A stretch of 26,447 nucleotides of DNA from an uncultured archaeon (GCA_937982425.1 CALJLT010000039.1:1-26447), one strand, 5' to 3'; numbered from the stretch's first letter, positions 6,884 through 14,725 are shown. The notes: generated by a model from the letters alone, not told the origin. Program-made: numbers and translations.

Positions 6884-7542
6884 TTTTTATTCTCCTCCAA
6901 CCATTTAGTAACTTCTTCAGTTAAACCCTCGATAAATGATTTTTGTGTAACGAATTCAATTGCCTTTTTTGCAAAAAGTTCCTTTTCAACATTTTCGCCT
7001 CTTATGTGAATAGCTCCGTTCTGCCCTATATTAATATCACAATCAGTTTCGTCTTTTATCAACTTAATCATGCTTCCTTCTTTTCCTATAACTCTTGGAA
7101 CTTTGTTTGGATTAATATAAAAGATTATTCCTTCTTTTATTTTTCCTAATCCTCTACCCTTAACACTCAAATCAATTCCTCTTTTAGACATTGACCATAT
7201 TTTTGCACAAACAACATCTCCAATTTCAAAGACTTCATCCATAGCATCTTTATTTACAAATCTTGGAACTTCATTCATCGATAAAAAAGCCGAATCACTT
7301 GCTCCTATGCTTATAAACCATCCAGCAGAATTAATATTTTCAACCTCTCCAATTACAGTATTTCCTCTTCTAGGTTGATAATTTCCTGAAAGAGGGATAA
7401 CTTTGATCAAATTATTTTGTTCCTCAGCTAAACCAAATTTTAGTGCAAAAATCTTACCTTCTCGTTTTTCTGTTCCTTCTCCAGGCAAATAATCTTCTCC
7501 AGTCGCAATCTCTTCACCGGGAATTACTACTTTTCTATCCAT
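6880..7542 (-). CDS. rrp4: Exosome RNA-binding cap subunit Rrp4
   Basis: Cap protein that sits on the Rrp41/Rrp42 ring, recruits RNA and feeds it to the pore. Domains in order are an N-terminal domain with PGEEIATGEDYLPGEGT (8-24), an S1 domain at about 60-135 (GNTVIGEVENINSAGWFISIG), and a KH domain at about 140-210 with the GKEG loop. At 220 aa the length is typical. The alternative cap Csl4 and the DnaG subunit are not in this window. The gene starts 38 nt after SBDS. A TATA-like GATATATAAA (plus 7569-7577) about 30 nt before its ATG suggests an internal promoter that lets the exosome genes be expressed apart from psmA. Confidence 0.95.
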   Translation of the reverse strand: MDRKVVIPGEEIATGEDYLPGEGTEKREGKIFALKFGLAEEQNNLIKVIPLSGNYQPRRGNTVIGEVENINSAGWFISIGASDSAFLSMNEVPRFVNKDAMDEVFEIGDVVCAKIWSMSKRGIDLSVKGRGLGKIKEGIIFYINPNKVPRVIGKEGSMIKLIKDETDCDINIGQNGAIHIRGENVEKELFAKKAIEFVTQKSFIEGLTEEVTKWLEENKK

Positions 7543-7568
7543 TTTATTTAATTAAGCCAAATATCCCT

Positions 7569-7577
7569 TTATATATC
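7569..7577 (-). promoter_or_regulatory. Internal TATA-like box before rrp4
   Basis: The minus strand reads AAAAGATATATAAAGGG just behind the SBDS stop codon, about 30 nt ahead of the rrp4 ATG at 7542, with no Shine-Dalgarno between. This fits a near-leaderless internal promoter of the exosome operon. Confidence 0.5.
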
Positions 7578-7580
7578 TTT

Positions 7581-8291
7581 TTACTCTTTAACTTCTTCAG
7601 TTAAAGCAGATCCATGGGTCATAGAATTGAGTTTATCGTAGAAATCAAGAATTATTCCAGCTGGAACCGAAACTACAACTTCCAAACTACCATCAGATAG
7701 CCAATTTTCTCTTTCTTTGTACTGGCTAATAAGTCCATAGACCTTTCCTGTTTGTATAGCAGGGACTTTAATTTTAATTTTTTTAGTTTGAATCTTTATA
7801 GGAATTATTCTTGAAATGCTTTCCAAAATTTCTTTTATTTGATTTTCTACTGGAACATTTTTTATATTTGCATGAGATTCATGAAGTGCATTTTTTATTC
7901 TCTCAGAAGAAATAGGATTTCCGGTTTGAGGGTCTAAAGCATTCTTAGATAAGAAATCAACAACTTGTTTAATTTTTCTTTCTTTTTCTTCATCTCTATG
8001 TTCTTGATCAACCAAAACTTCCCCTTCCTTTACAATAATTTTTCCAATTTCCAATACATTATTTGTTTTAAAAGCCAATTCTAAATCATTTTTAGAAGCA
8101 ACGTTTCCTTTTTTTATGTCTGAAAAGATCTTATCTCCTTCTACATCCATATAATCACTCAACCCTTTTTTAAATTTAAGAGCTACATCTAAATTAACTA
8201 ATATCTCAAAATCTAGTCCGCTTTTTCTAATACGTGCAAGAGTCATTCCCGAGGGAATTTCAAATTTAGCTCTTTCTTGTTGGTGGCTCAT
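7581..8291 (-). CDS. Ribosome maturation protein SBDS/Sdo1 homolog
   Basis: Archaeal orthologue of the Shwachman-Bodian-Diamond syndrome protein. In eukaryotes this family works with an EF2-like GTPase to release eIF6 from the large ribosomal subunit. The N-terminal FYSH domain is recognisable (MTLARIRKSGLDFEILVN, 16-33), followed by the helical middle domain (about 100-165) with the family pattern of NPISSERIKNALHE, and a ferredoxin-like C-terminal domain (about 170-236) with IPIKIQTKKIKIKVP. At 236 aa the length is canonical. The start overlaps the psmA stop by 4 nt (ATGA). SBDS next to proteasome and exosome genes is the standard archaeal arrangement linking ribosome maturation to RNA and protein quality control. 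Confidence 0.96.
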   Translation of the reverse strand: MSHQQERAKFEIPSGMTLARIRKSGLDFEILVNLDVALKFKKGLSDYMDVEGDKIFSDIKKGNVASKNDLELAFKTNNVLEIGKIIVKEGEVLVDQEHRDEEKERKIKQVVDFLSKNALDPQTGNPISSERIKNALHESHANIKNVPVENQIKEILESISRIIPIKIQTKKIKIKVPAIQTGKVYGLISQYKERENWLSDGSLEVVVSVPAGIILDFYDKLNSMTHGSALTEEVKE

Positions 8292-9010
8292 TTTAATTTT
8301 TCAATTTCTTTACCATCTAATCTTTTTATTTGAGGTTTATCACTTAGCATATAGGCCAGTTCAAGTCTTTCTAAGTTAAACTTGTCCCCTTGAATTTTTT
8401 TCATTATTTCAATTGCTAGTTGAACTCCCTTAGAAACGCTCAATTCTTTTTTGTATTTTTCTCTTAAAATTTCTTTGGCTTTAGAGTCATTTTCTCCTAT
8501 AGCATTTGCAAAATATTCAAAGTAATTTCCAGTTATATCACTTGTAAATAATCTGGGTTTAGAATTCTGTATTCCAGCCAAAATCAAAGAAACCCCAAAT
8601 GGCCTCGCTCCCCCATATTGAGTAAATTGTTGTTTTATGTTAGCCACTTCCTTTATTACTGTCTCAACTTCAATTTCGGAATCATAAGTTAATCTGCTTT
8701 GTTGAGAAAGAAGTCTAGCTTTATCAATCAAAACCCTAGCATCTGAAATTATTCCGGCAACGCTAAGAATTAAATGAGAGTCTATTTCATAGATTTTTTG
8801 GGCAGATTCTGGAACAATTAATTTATCTTCATTTCTTTTATCTGCTAATATAAACACTCCATCAGAACAGACCATTGCAATACTTAGACTTCCTAATCTA
8901 ACAGTTTTTTCCGCATACTCCACTTGTAATAAATGACCTTCTGGAGAGAACATAGTTGCTGTTCTGTCATATCCCATTTGTTGGTGTTGAATATCTACCG
9001 GCATTTCCAT
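8288..9010 (-). CDS. psmA: 20S proteasome alpha subunit
   Basis: Forms the outer heptameric rings of the archaeal 20S proteasome and gates substrate entry. It is not itself proteolytic. The alpha signature at the N-terminus is clear: YDRTATMFSPEGHL (14-27) followed by LQVEYAEK (28-35), in which the helix H0 region and the YDR gate residues match the family. At 240 aa it is typical. The beta subunit is not in this window. The start was taken at the first of two in-frame ATGs (9010 and 9004). A TATA box on the minus strand (TTTATAATTAA, plus 9031-9041) lies about 26 nt before it with no Shine-Dalgarno, consistent with a leaderless first gene of the operon. Confidence 0.96.
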   Translation of the reverse strand: MEMPVDIQHQQMGYDRTATMFSPEGHLLQVEYAEKTVRLGSLSIAMVCSDGVFILADKRNEDKLIVPESAQKIYEIDSHLILSVAGIISDARVLIDKARLLSQQSRLTYDSEIEVETVIKEVANIKQQFTQYGGARPFGVSLILAGIQNSKPRLFTSDITGNYFEYFANAIGENDSKAKEILREKYKKELSVSKGVQLAIEIMKKIQGDKFNLERLELAYMLSDKPQIKRLDGKEIEKLK

Positions 9011-9030
9011 TTTCTATTTTAGAACGTAAT

Positions 9031-9044
9031 TTAATTATAAAAAG
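9031..9044 (-). promoter_or_regulatory. TATA-like box of the psmA-exosome operon
   Basis: The minus strand reads CTTTTTATAATTAA, centred about 27 nt before the psmA ATG. No ribosome-binding site lies between, as expected for a leaderless archaeal operon. Confidence 0.55.
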
Positions 9045-9081
9045 TTTAGGTTTGGTTCTTTTAAAAGGTTTTCTAATTATT

Positions 9082-9900
9082 TTAGATAAAATTTTCCAAT
9101 TCTTCAACACTTTTTATTTTGAACATTTTTTCTCTAAGTTTTCTTGATTCCCTATCTCCTTTTGTAAATTGCATGGCCTGAAATTTTATTAAACGAAAAG
9201 GTAGCTTGTATTTTTTAGCAAGATTAAAATAATTCTTAAAATTCCGGGAAAATTTTTTGCCTAAGATAGAAGAAAAGATTTCTGGATGTCCAATTGCCGA
9301 ACGGCCAATCATAACATAATCAAATTTATCAAGAAATTTCGTATAATTTTTTTCATTCACATTTCCAGAATAAATAACTGGAATATTTGATTCTAATTTA
9401 AGTTTTAAGGCCCATTCTAAATCCGGCTCTCCAGAATAACCTTGAATTCGTGTTCGAGGATGAATTGCAATCCAGTCGCAATATTTTTCTGCAATTTTTA
9501 AAAAATCGTAATAAAGAGGTGATTTACGAATTTTAATACTAAGAGGTTTATGGGTACAAGAGCGCATTAATTTAACAATTTTTTCAACTGTTTTTAGATC
9601 AGTTAAATATGCACCATAACCTTGGGCTTTGGCAGTTTTTGCTGGGCAACCTAAATTAAAATCCCAACCCGAAACTTTTGAATCATATTTTTTCATAAAT
9701 TTTTCAATACCTTCTGTAGAAGTTGCAAAAATCTGAAGAATTGGTTTATCATCGAGTTGTTGTTCGCGAGGATCTAATGGAGAAGTTAAGGAAGTCCAAG
9801 TCAAACCAGCTCCAGATTTTTTACATAACAAACGAAATGCAATATCATTAACTTCTTCCATTGGTGCAAGAAAGATTTTATTTTTTATTTTGGGTATCAT
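9082..9900 (-). CDS. dus: tRNA-dihydrouridine synthase family protein
   Basis: FMN-dependent TIM-barrel enzyme that reduces uridine to dihydrouridine in the tRNA D loop using NAD(P)H. Motifs are LAPMEEVND (11-19) at the start of the barrel, FNLGCPAKTAKAQGYGAYL (81-99) with the presumed catalytic Cys85, SIKIRK (120-125), IHPRTRIQGYSG (about 145-156) and the flavin phosphate site IGRSAIGHPEIF. At 272 aa it is shorter than bacterial Dus (about 310-330), with a reduced C-terminal helical domain, as is common in archaea. Its ATG overlaps the stop of the preceding membrane-protein gene by 4 nt, so it belongs to the operon headed by the TrmB-like regulator, an odd pairing for a housekeeping modification enzyme. 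Confidence 0.9.
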   Translation of the reverse strand: MIPKIKNKIFLAPMEEVNDIAFRLLCKKSGAGLTWTSLTSPLDPREQQLDDKPILQIFATSTEGIEKFMKKYDSKVSGWDFNLGCPAKTAKAQGYGAYLTDLKTVEKIVKLMRSCTHKPLSIKIRKSPLYYDFLKIAEKYCDWIAIHPRTRIQGYSGEPDLEWALKLKLESNIPVIYSGNVNEKNYTKFLDKFDYVMIGRSAIGHPEIFSSILGKKFSRNFKNYFNLAKKYKLPFRLIKFQAMQFTKGDRESRKLREKMFKIKSVEELENFI

Positions 9901-10112
9901 TTTCTAAAGAAACTAAGCAATACACTTAAAAAAGTAGTTACAATAACAATCCATCCGACGATTTTTGAAACAAAATTTCCCCCTAAAAAAGAAGGTAAAG
10001 TCAACGGACCATTTATCATGGCATACCCAACCGAAAGAGAAACTAAAACTCCTGAAATCCATGCAACAAACATGAGCAACCTTTCAAATAAAGGAGATTT
10101 TTGTTTTGTCAT
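9897..10112 (-). CDS. Small two-helix membrane protein, unknown
   Basis: 71 aa with hydrophobic segments at about residues 12-33 and 46-68 separated by a short polar loop with Pro, Leu and Gly (NGPLTLPSFLGG), and basic residues at both ends. It starts 1 nt after the stop of the TrmB-like regulator and overlaps the dihydrouridine synthase start by 4 nt, so all three are translationally coupled. No family was recognised. Confidence 0.7.
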   Translation of the reverse strand: MTKQKSPLFERLLMFVAWISGVLVSLSVGYAMINGPLTLPSFLGGNFVSKIVGWIVIVTTFLSVLLSFFRK

Positions 10113-10113
10113 T

Positions 10114-10815
10114 TTATTTCATATTCCAGAAAGTATCAAAATACTTTCTATTTGTATCTGTTATATCTTTGTTTTCTATCTTTATAATTGTTATTGGATC
10201 TGTAAAAACAAATTGAACCGTCACATTTCCATAAAGGATTGTTGGCGTAGGAGGAATAAACCTTTTATCAATCGGTTTATATTTACCTCCTTTTATTTTA
10301 ACAATATTTTCCCCCTTAGGATAAATTATTTTTTCCTTGACCCCCCGCCCTTCCAAGTAATCTAAAAAAATTTTAACTGCAGGAATATATTTTTCATCCG
10401 AAATAAAAGGAGTTATATCTCCAAAGGCATAATGCATTTCACCTTTTTTTATTATATCCATAAAAATTGTTTTAAGACCCTTAACTCCTTTAAGAATTTC
10501 AATCCGGGCATCTTCTTTCTTTTCATTTAGAGAGTTTAATTCAGGAATTATCTTTTCAAAATTTTCCTTCTTTTGCTCAAATTCTTGAAGGATTATTTCT
10601 GGTTTGGTAGCCAGGTAATATCGTTTGCCATTTTCTTCAAAATAACTCGCAAAACCTTTTTGCATGAGCCTTTCTAAAACGTCATAAATTGTTCTTCTTT
10701 CTATGGGAGTTTTTTTCATAAGGTCTACTATTAAAGTTTTTCCAATTCTAAGTAGTGCCAAGTAAATTTCTGCATCTTTTTCTTGCATACCAATTTCTAA
10801 CAATTGTTTTTTCAT
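10114..10815 (-). CDS. TrmB-family transcriptional regulator
   Basis: The N-terminal winged helix-turn-helix of the TrmB type is at about residues 1-68 (MQEKDAEIYLALLRIGK, then ERRTIYDVLERLMQKGFASYF). A short coiled coil follows at about 74-98 (EFEQKKENFEKIIPELNSL), then a C-terminal effector-type domain of about 130 residues (IEILKGVKGLKTIFMDIIKK). TrmB proteins are archaeal repressors or activators, often of sugar transport and central metabolism. The C-terminus here is shorter than in sugar-binding TrmB (about 340 aa), so the ligand cannot be assumed. A TATA-like box (plus 10834-10845) lies about 25 nt before the ATG. A palindrome in the divergent intergenic region (10849-10865) is a candidate autoregulatory site. 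Confidence 0.85.
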   Translation of the reverse strand: MKKQLLEIGMQEKDAEIYLALLRIGKTLIVDLMKKTPIERRTIYDVLERLMQKGFASYFEENGKRYYLATKPEIILQEFEQKKENFEKIIPELNSLNEKKEDARIEILKGVKGLKTIFMDIIKKGEMHYAFGDITPFISDEKYIPAVKIFLDYLEGRGVKEKIIYPKGENIVKIKGGKYKPIDKRFIPPTPTILYGNVTVQFVFTDPITIIKIENKDITDTNRKYFDTFWNMK

Positions 10816-10848
10816 AAAAAATTAAACAAAAACAAATTTATAAAAGTA

Positions 10849-10865
10849 TGGGAGATAATTTCCCA
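10849..10865. promoter_or_regulatory. Candidate operator palindrome between divergent promoters
   Basis: TGGGAGATAATTTCCCA is a 17-nt palindrome with one mismatched pair around a central A. It sits between the TATA box of the minus-strand regulator gene and the TATA box (10872-10880) of the plus-strand unknown operon, so one bound dimer could control both. It is not the TATCAC/GTGATA-type motif known for Thermococcales TrmB. Confidence 0.45.
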
Positions 10866-10871
10866 CATAAT

Positions 10872-10880
10872 CTTAAATAT
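10872..10880 (+). promoter_or_regulatory. TATA-like box of the unknown two-gene operon
   Basis: CTTAAATAT is centred about 28 nt before the ATG at 10904, with no Shine-Dalgarno. This supports a leaderless start at 10904 over the upstream in-frame TTG at 10880, which lies within the promoter. Confidence 0.5.
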
Positions 10881-10903
10881 TGTCTAATTGTTGCTATTGT
10901 ACA

Positions 10904-11218
10904 ATGAGAATAAAAGACGAATATAATGAATTTGAAGGAGAGTATGTAAAGATGTTTACTGCAGATGGGGCTTTTATAGGGAAGCTAAATAATTTAACCT
11001 ATAACTCTTGCATACTAAACCCTTATTTAGAAGAAAAATTCGACTCTAATGGAAATAGAAGATTAGAATTGGAAAATCAAAATTTTGTTTATTCTTTAGG
11101 GTTTGTACATGGAATGAGGTTTTATCCAAAATCAAGTATAGATGGATTAATTACTACAGAAAATAATTTTTCCAATAAAAATGCATTTAAAGAGAGGGGA
11201 GAAGGAGGTAGAGAATAA
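10904..11218 (+). CDS. Hypothetical protein, possible small beta-barrel
   Basis: 104 aa from the ATG at 10904, chosen because the in-frame TTG at 10880 overlaps the TATA box. It is not confidently recognised. The first half (EGEYVKMFTADGAFIGKLNN, then SCILNPYLE) has the alternation and DG-x-x-x-G-x-L pattern of Sm-like or other SH3-like barrels. The second half has strands ending in YSLGFVHGMRFYPKSSIDGLI. This fold guess is weak. The C-terminal 20 residues are charged and Gly-rich, and that DNA also carries the Shine-Dalgarno (GGAGGT, 11204-11209) for the next gene, whose ATG follows the stop by 1 nt. It forms an operon with that gene and is divergent from the TrmB-like regulator. Confidence 0.7.
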   Translation: MRIKDEYNEFEGEYVKMFTADGAFIGKLNNLTYNSCILNPYLEEKFDSNGNRRLELENQNFVYSLGFVHGMRFYPKSSIDGLITTENNFSNKNAFKERGEGGRE

Positions 11219-11219
11219 G

Positions 11220-11960
11220 ATGAAAGATAAAAAAACAAGTTTGGATTATTTTATGACTTCAGTTAATTCTGAATTAGGAGAAAATAACCTAAGGAGAGAT
11301 TTAACTCCAGAAAAGAGAGATGAAGATGGAGGTTTTCCTTATTCAAGTAAGAAGGAAGAAATTGGCTTTCCAATAGCACACTATATTGGTGCTAGTTACA
11401 ATTTTGAAGAGAAAGATTCAATTATACAAACAATTCTTGGTTTAGCAGGATACTTTGCAGTTGCACATAAAAATTTTGAAGATTTTTATGGTTCTCTTAA
11501 AGGAGGAAAAAGTGACACTCTTAGATTTAACAGTCTTGGTTTGGACAAAAGATTATTTAGATATATAGATGCAGGTAGCAAGGCATCTTCAAGAGATATA
11601 ATTATTTGTCCCTTAGATTCAAATTACAAATCGAAAGGAGAATTTGATTTTGGAAAGATAGAGAGGGATAAAATTATGTTGGATTCTATAGAATTAGCTA
11701 GGAGATTAGAAAAAAATGGATTAAAAGGAAAAGTAGATTTAATCGTCTATGATTCTTCCTTAAAAAACCTTGCAGACTATAAATTCCGGGAATCGGAAGG
11801 AGATCTTGAAGGTGAAGAAAATATTGAATATATGAAATTGTTAAACCAAGTAGAAAAAAAGTATGGAATAGAATTTATAGAAAATAATGGATTGCCATTT
11901 CCATTCTTACTTTATGAATCTCTAAGAGGAAGAAATACAGATTTATTCAAAACAGATTAA
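11220..11960 (+). CDS. Hypothetical protein, possibly alpha/beta
   Basis: 246 aa from the ATG at 11220, preferred over the in-frame ATG at 11181 because GGAGGT (11204-11209) sits 10 nt ahead of it and the previous gene ends at 11218. No family was recognised. The N-terminal 60 residues are polar and probably partly disordered. The middle (FPIAHYIGASYNFEEKDS; TILGLAGYFAVAHKNFEDFY) may form helices. The C-terminal half has alternating beta strands and helices (RDIIICPLDSNY; GKVDLIVYDSS) as in a Rossmann-like fold. There is no signal peptide or membrane segment, so it is probably cytoplasmic. It is coupled to the 104-aa gene and probably regulated with it through the palindrome next to the TrmB-like gene. 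Confidence 0.72.
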   Translation: MKDKKTSLDYFMTSVNSELGENNLRRDLTPEKRDEDGGFPYSSKKEEIGFPIAHYIGASYNFEEKDSIIQTILGLAGYFAVAHKNFEDFYGSLKGGKSDTLRFNSLGLDKRLFRYIDAGSKASSRDIIICPLDSNYKSKGEFDFGKIERDKIMLDSIELARRLEKNGLKGKVDLIVYDSSLKNLADYKFRESEGDLEGEENIEYMKLLNQVEKKYGIEFIENNGLPFPFLLYESLRGRNTDLFKTD

Positions 11961-11973
11961 TTTTTTATTTTTT

Positions 11974-13668
11974 TTACATTTCCTCTAAAGCTTCTATTCC
12001 GAGCAAATCCAAACAAATTTTTAAAATTTTCTTAAAAGTGTAAACTAACCCCAATTTAAAATCTTCATTCTCATTTCCTATAATTTTTGAAGAATGATAA
12101 AATTCATTAAATATTTGAGAAAGTTCATATGCATATTTTGCAATAATACTTGGATTTAATTTATCATAAGCTTCATCTATTATTTTTTCAGCAAAAGCCA
12201 TTTTAGCAATAAGGTCTTTATCTTTATCATTTATTTTTCCAACATTATTAAAATCATAATTTTTTTTAGCTTTTTTAAGGATAGAATTTGCCCGAGCATA
12301 ACTATAAAGTAAGTATGGTCCAGTATCTCCTTCAAAGGAAATTGATTCTTTTGGATTAAAAATCATATTTTTTTTAGTGTCAACTTTTAAAAGCATATAT
12401 TTTATTGCGGCAATTGTTATCTTTAAACTTCTTTTTTCTATTTCTTTTTTAGGAAGTTTATATCTCTCTTCTAAATCTTTTTTTACCATTTTTTGTATTT
12501 TCTCAATCAAATCATCAGCATCAACAACAGTACCTTCTCTTGATTTCATTTTTCCCTCGGGAAGTTCAACCATACCATAAGATAAATGTTTTAATTTGGA
12601 AATATCTGCAATTTTTAACATTTCTAAAATTTTAAATAGAGTTTCAAAATGGTGTTCTTGTTCATTACCCACAACATAAAGAGATTTATTCAATTTATAT
12701 TCTTCAAATTTCTTCTTAGCTAAATAAATATCTTGCGTGATATAAACTGAAGTCCCATCTGAACGTAATAAAATTTTTTTACCTAATTTCTTTCCTAAAT
12801 TAACCGAAACAGAATTATCTTTTTCTCTTTGAAAAACTCCTTTTTTAACTCCATCAAGGATTATATCTTTTCCTTCTTTATACAATTTACTCTCATAATA
12901 AATTTTATCGAAATTAACATTTAATTTTTTAAAAGTTTCTTGAAAACCTTCATAAGCCCAAGAGTTCATTTTTTTCCATAATTCTCTACTTTCTGAATCT
13001 CCTTCTTCCCATTTTTGTAATAATCGATGAGATTCTAATTCTAATTTAACATCTTTTTTTTCATTCTTATTGAATAATACATAGTAATGGCCTACAAAAT
13101 GATCTCCTTTTTCATTTTTTTTGGGAATCTTATTTTTTCCATATTTTTTATAAGCAGCCATTGATTTACAAATATGTATTCCTCTATCATTGTAGAGATT
13201 TGCTCTTATTACTTTATTTCCTTTAAACTCTAGAATTCTTGAAATACTCTCTCCAATTGAGATATTTCTTAAATGCCCCAAATGTAAAGGTTTATTTGTG
13301 TTTGGAGAAGGAAATTCAACCATTATCTTTTCTGAATTTTTTGATTCAACTTTCTTCTTTTTTTCTTTATATTTTGAAATTAACATAAGGGCCAGATTTT
13401 TTTTATTTATAAAAAAATTAACATAAGGACCAACTGCTTGAATTTCTTCAAACTCTTCAGGAGGATTTCCAATTTCCTTTCTTATGTTTAAAGCTATTTG
13501 TTGAGGATTATTTTTTATTTCTTTAGCTACCAAGAAACAAGGAAACGCATAATCTCCCATTTCAGGATTAGAAGGAATTTCTATAATTTTTTCAATATTT
13601 TCTTCTTTCCAATCAACTTCTATTTTTTTCAAAGATTTTTTTAGAATTTCAACCGCTTTTTGTTTCAT
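11974..13668 (-). CDS. argS: Arginyl-tRNA synthetase
   Basis: Class I synthetase that charges tRNA-Arg. From the chosen start it has 564 aa. It carries an N-terminal additional domain (about 1-90) that contacts the tRNA D loop, the HIGH motif as HLGHLRN (129-135) in the nucleotide-binding fold, the Arg-site region NLYNDRGI (157-164), the KMSKS-type loop KMKSREG (373-379), and a C-terminal DALR anticodon-binding helical bundle beginning near GPYLLYSYARA. The start was set at 13668 rather than the first in-frame ATG at 13752. The 28-residue extension lacks family similarity and would overlap the trxB promoter, whereas TATTATTAAA (plus 13691-13700) is 27 nt before 13668. The gene is convergent with the upstream unknown operon. 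Confidence 0.95.
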   Translation of the reverse strand: MKQKAVEILKKSLKKIEVDWKEENIEKIIEIPSNPEMGDYAFPCFLVAKEIKNNPQQIALNIRKEIGNPPEEFEEIQAVGPYVNFFINKKNLALMLISKYKEKKKKVESKNSEKIMVEFPSPNTNKPLHLGHLRNISIGESISRILEFKGNKVIRANLYNDRGIHICKSMAAYKKYGKNKIPKKNEKGDHFVGHYYVLFNKNEKKDVKLELESHRLLQKWEEGDSESRELWKKMNSWAYEGFQETFKKLNVNFDKIYYESKLYKEGKDIILDGVKKGVFQREKDNSVSVNLGKKLGKKILLRSDGTSVYITQDIYLAKKKFEEYKLNKSLYVVGNEQEHHFETLFKILEMLKIADISKLKHLSYGMVELPEGKMKSREGTVVDADDLIEKIQKMVKKDLEERYKLPKKEIEKRSLKITIAAIKYMLLKVDTKKNMIFNPKESISFEGDTGPYLLYSYARANSILKKAKKNYDFNNVGKINDKDKDLIAKMAFAEKIIDEAYDKLNPSIIAKYAYELSQIFNEFYHSSKIIGNENEDFKLGLVYTFKKILKICLDLLGIEALEEM

Positions 13669-13690
13669 AAAAATATAAAGAGAAATTGGT

Positions 13691-13700
13691 TTAATAATAT
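13691..13700 (-). promoter_or_regulatory. TATA-like box of argS
   Basis: The minus strand reads TATTATTAAA, about 27 nt before the chosen argS ATG. It is flanked by a short inverted repeat TTGGT (13686-13690) / ACCAA (13708-13712), whose meaning is unclear. Confidence 0.45.
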
Positions 13701-13752
13701 TGCTTTTACCAACTGCAAAATAATCCCAGTACTTTTCAGTCCTAAAAAACAC

Positions 13753-13759
13753 TTATAAA
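13753..13759 (+). promoter_or_regulatory. TATA-like box of trxB
   Basis: TTATAAA within CACTTATAAAG lies about 25 nt before the ATG at 13781, supporting a leaderless start there rather than at the TTG at 13778. Confidence 0.5.
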
Positions 13760-13780
13760 GAATTATTCCTTTATTTCTTG

Positions 13781-14695
13781 ATGAAAAAATACGACTTAAT
13801 TATTATTGGAACGGGTCCTGCAGGATTATCGGCAGCAATCTACGCAGCGCGTTATAAAATAAACTGCTTATTAATTGGTCAAATTCCAGGAGGTATAGCC
13901 GGAACAGCGCACGATATTAGAAATTATCCTGGCTTTGAAAAAGTAACTGGTATGGAACTTATGAAGAGAACGATAGACCAAGTAAAAAAATTGGAAGTTC
14001 CAATAGTTCAAGATGCAGTGATTAATCTAAAAAAGAAAGGAAAAGAATTTGAAGTGGAAACACCAAACCAAAAATTTTTAGCTAAAAAATTAATAATTTC
14101 AACTGGAACTGAAAGAAGAAAATTAGGCCTAGAAAATGAAAATGAATTTGTTGGAAGAGGAATAAGTTATTGTGCAACTTGCGACGCTGGATTTTATAAG
14201 GATAAAGTAGCAGCTGTAATTGGAGGAGGAGACGCGGCTTTAACTGCAGCACTTCTTTTAGAAAAATTTGCAAAAAAAGTTTACATAATTTACAGAAAAA
14301 ATAAATTCACAAAAGCTGAACCGGCTTGGGTAGATGATGTAAATGAAAAAAAGAAAATTGAAGTTCTCTTCAATTTAGAAGTAACTAAGATAATTGGAGA
14401 TGAAAAAATAAAAGCAGTTAAATTAAATAATGGAAAAGAAATAAAATTAGACGGAATATTTATAGAGGTTGGAGCAACACCGAATGTAAAATTAGCAGAG
14501 GAACTAGGTTTGGAATTGGAAAATACCCAGATAATAGTAGATGCCCACCAAAGAACAAATATCCCCGGAGTTTTTGCTGCAGGTGATGTAACAAATCGAC
14601 CATTCAAACAAATAATTTCTGGAGCCGGAGATGGTGCAACAGCTTGCTACACAGCATATAAGGAATTGGAAAAAGAGAAGGAAAGAAAGAAATAA
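13781..14695 (+). CDS. trxB: Thioredoxin reductase
   Basis: FAD-dependent disulfide reductase that passes electrons from NAD(P)H to thioredoxin-like proteins. The FAD-binding loop GTGPAG is at 10-15, the redox-active pair Cys131-Cys134 is in CATCDA, the second dinucleotide loop is GGGDAALTAA (148-157), and the C-terminal FAD signature reads GVFAAGDVT. At 304 aa it is the low-molecular-weight bacterial/archaeal type. The basic patch that normally reads the NADPH 2'-phosphate (HRRxxFRA) appears as YRKNKFTKA, so one basic residue is retained less clearly and cofactor preference is open. The ATG at 13781 was chosen over the TTG at 13778. Confidence 0.95.
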   Translation: MKKYDLIIIGTGPAGLSAAIYAARYKINCLLIGQIPGGIAGTAHDIRNYPGFEKVTGMELMKRTIDQVKKLEVPIVQDAVINLKKKGKEFEVETPNQKFLAKKLIISTGTERRKLGLENENEFVGRGISYCATCDAGFYKDKVAAVIGGGDAALTAALLLEKFAKKVYIIYRKNKFTKAEPAWVDDVNEKKKIEVLFNLEVTKIIGDEKIKAVKLNNGKEIKLDGIFIEVGATPNVKLAEELGLELENTQIIVDAHQRTNIPGVFAAGDVTNRPFKQIISGAGDGATACYTAYKELEKEKERKK

Positions 14696-14725
14696 TTAAT
14701 AAACTTCAAAACCATTCAATATTAT

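Noticed and set aside
10018-10365. Plus-strand 115-aa frame opposite the small membrane protein and TrmB-like gene
   Set aside because: Low-complexity antisense translation; the minus-strand genes are coupled and family-supported.
13669-13752. 28-residue N-terminal extension of ArgS from the ATG at 13752
   Set aside because: It is not family-like and runs into the trxB promoter; a TATA box is well placed for the ATG at 13668.
14082-14607. Minus-strand frames inside trxB
   Set aside because: Shadows of thioredoxin reductase.
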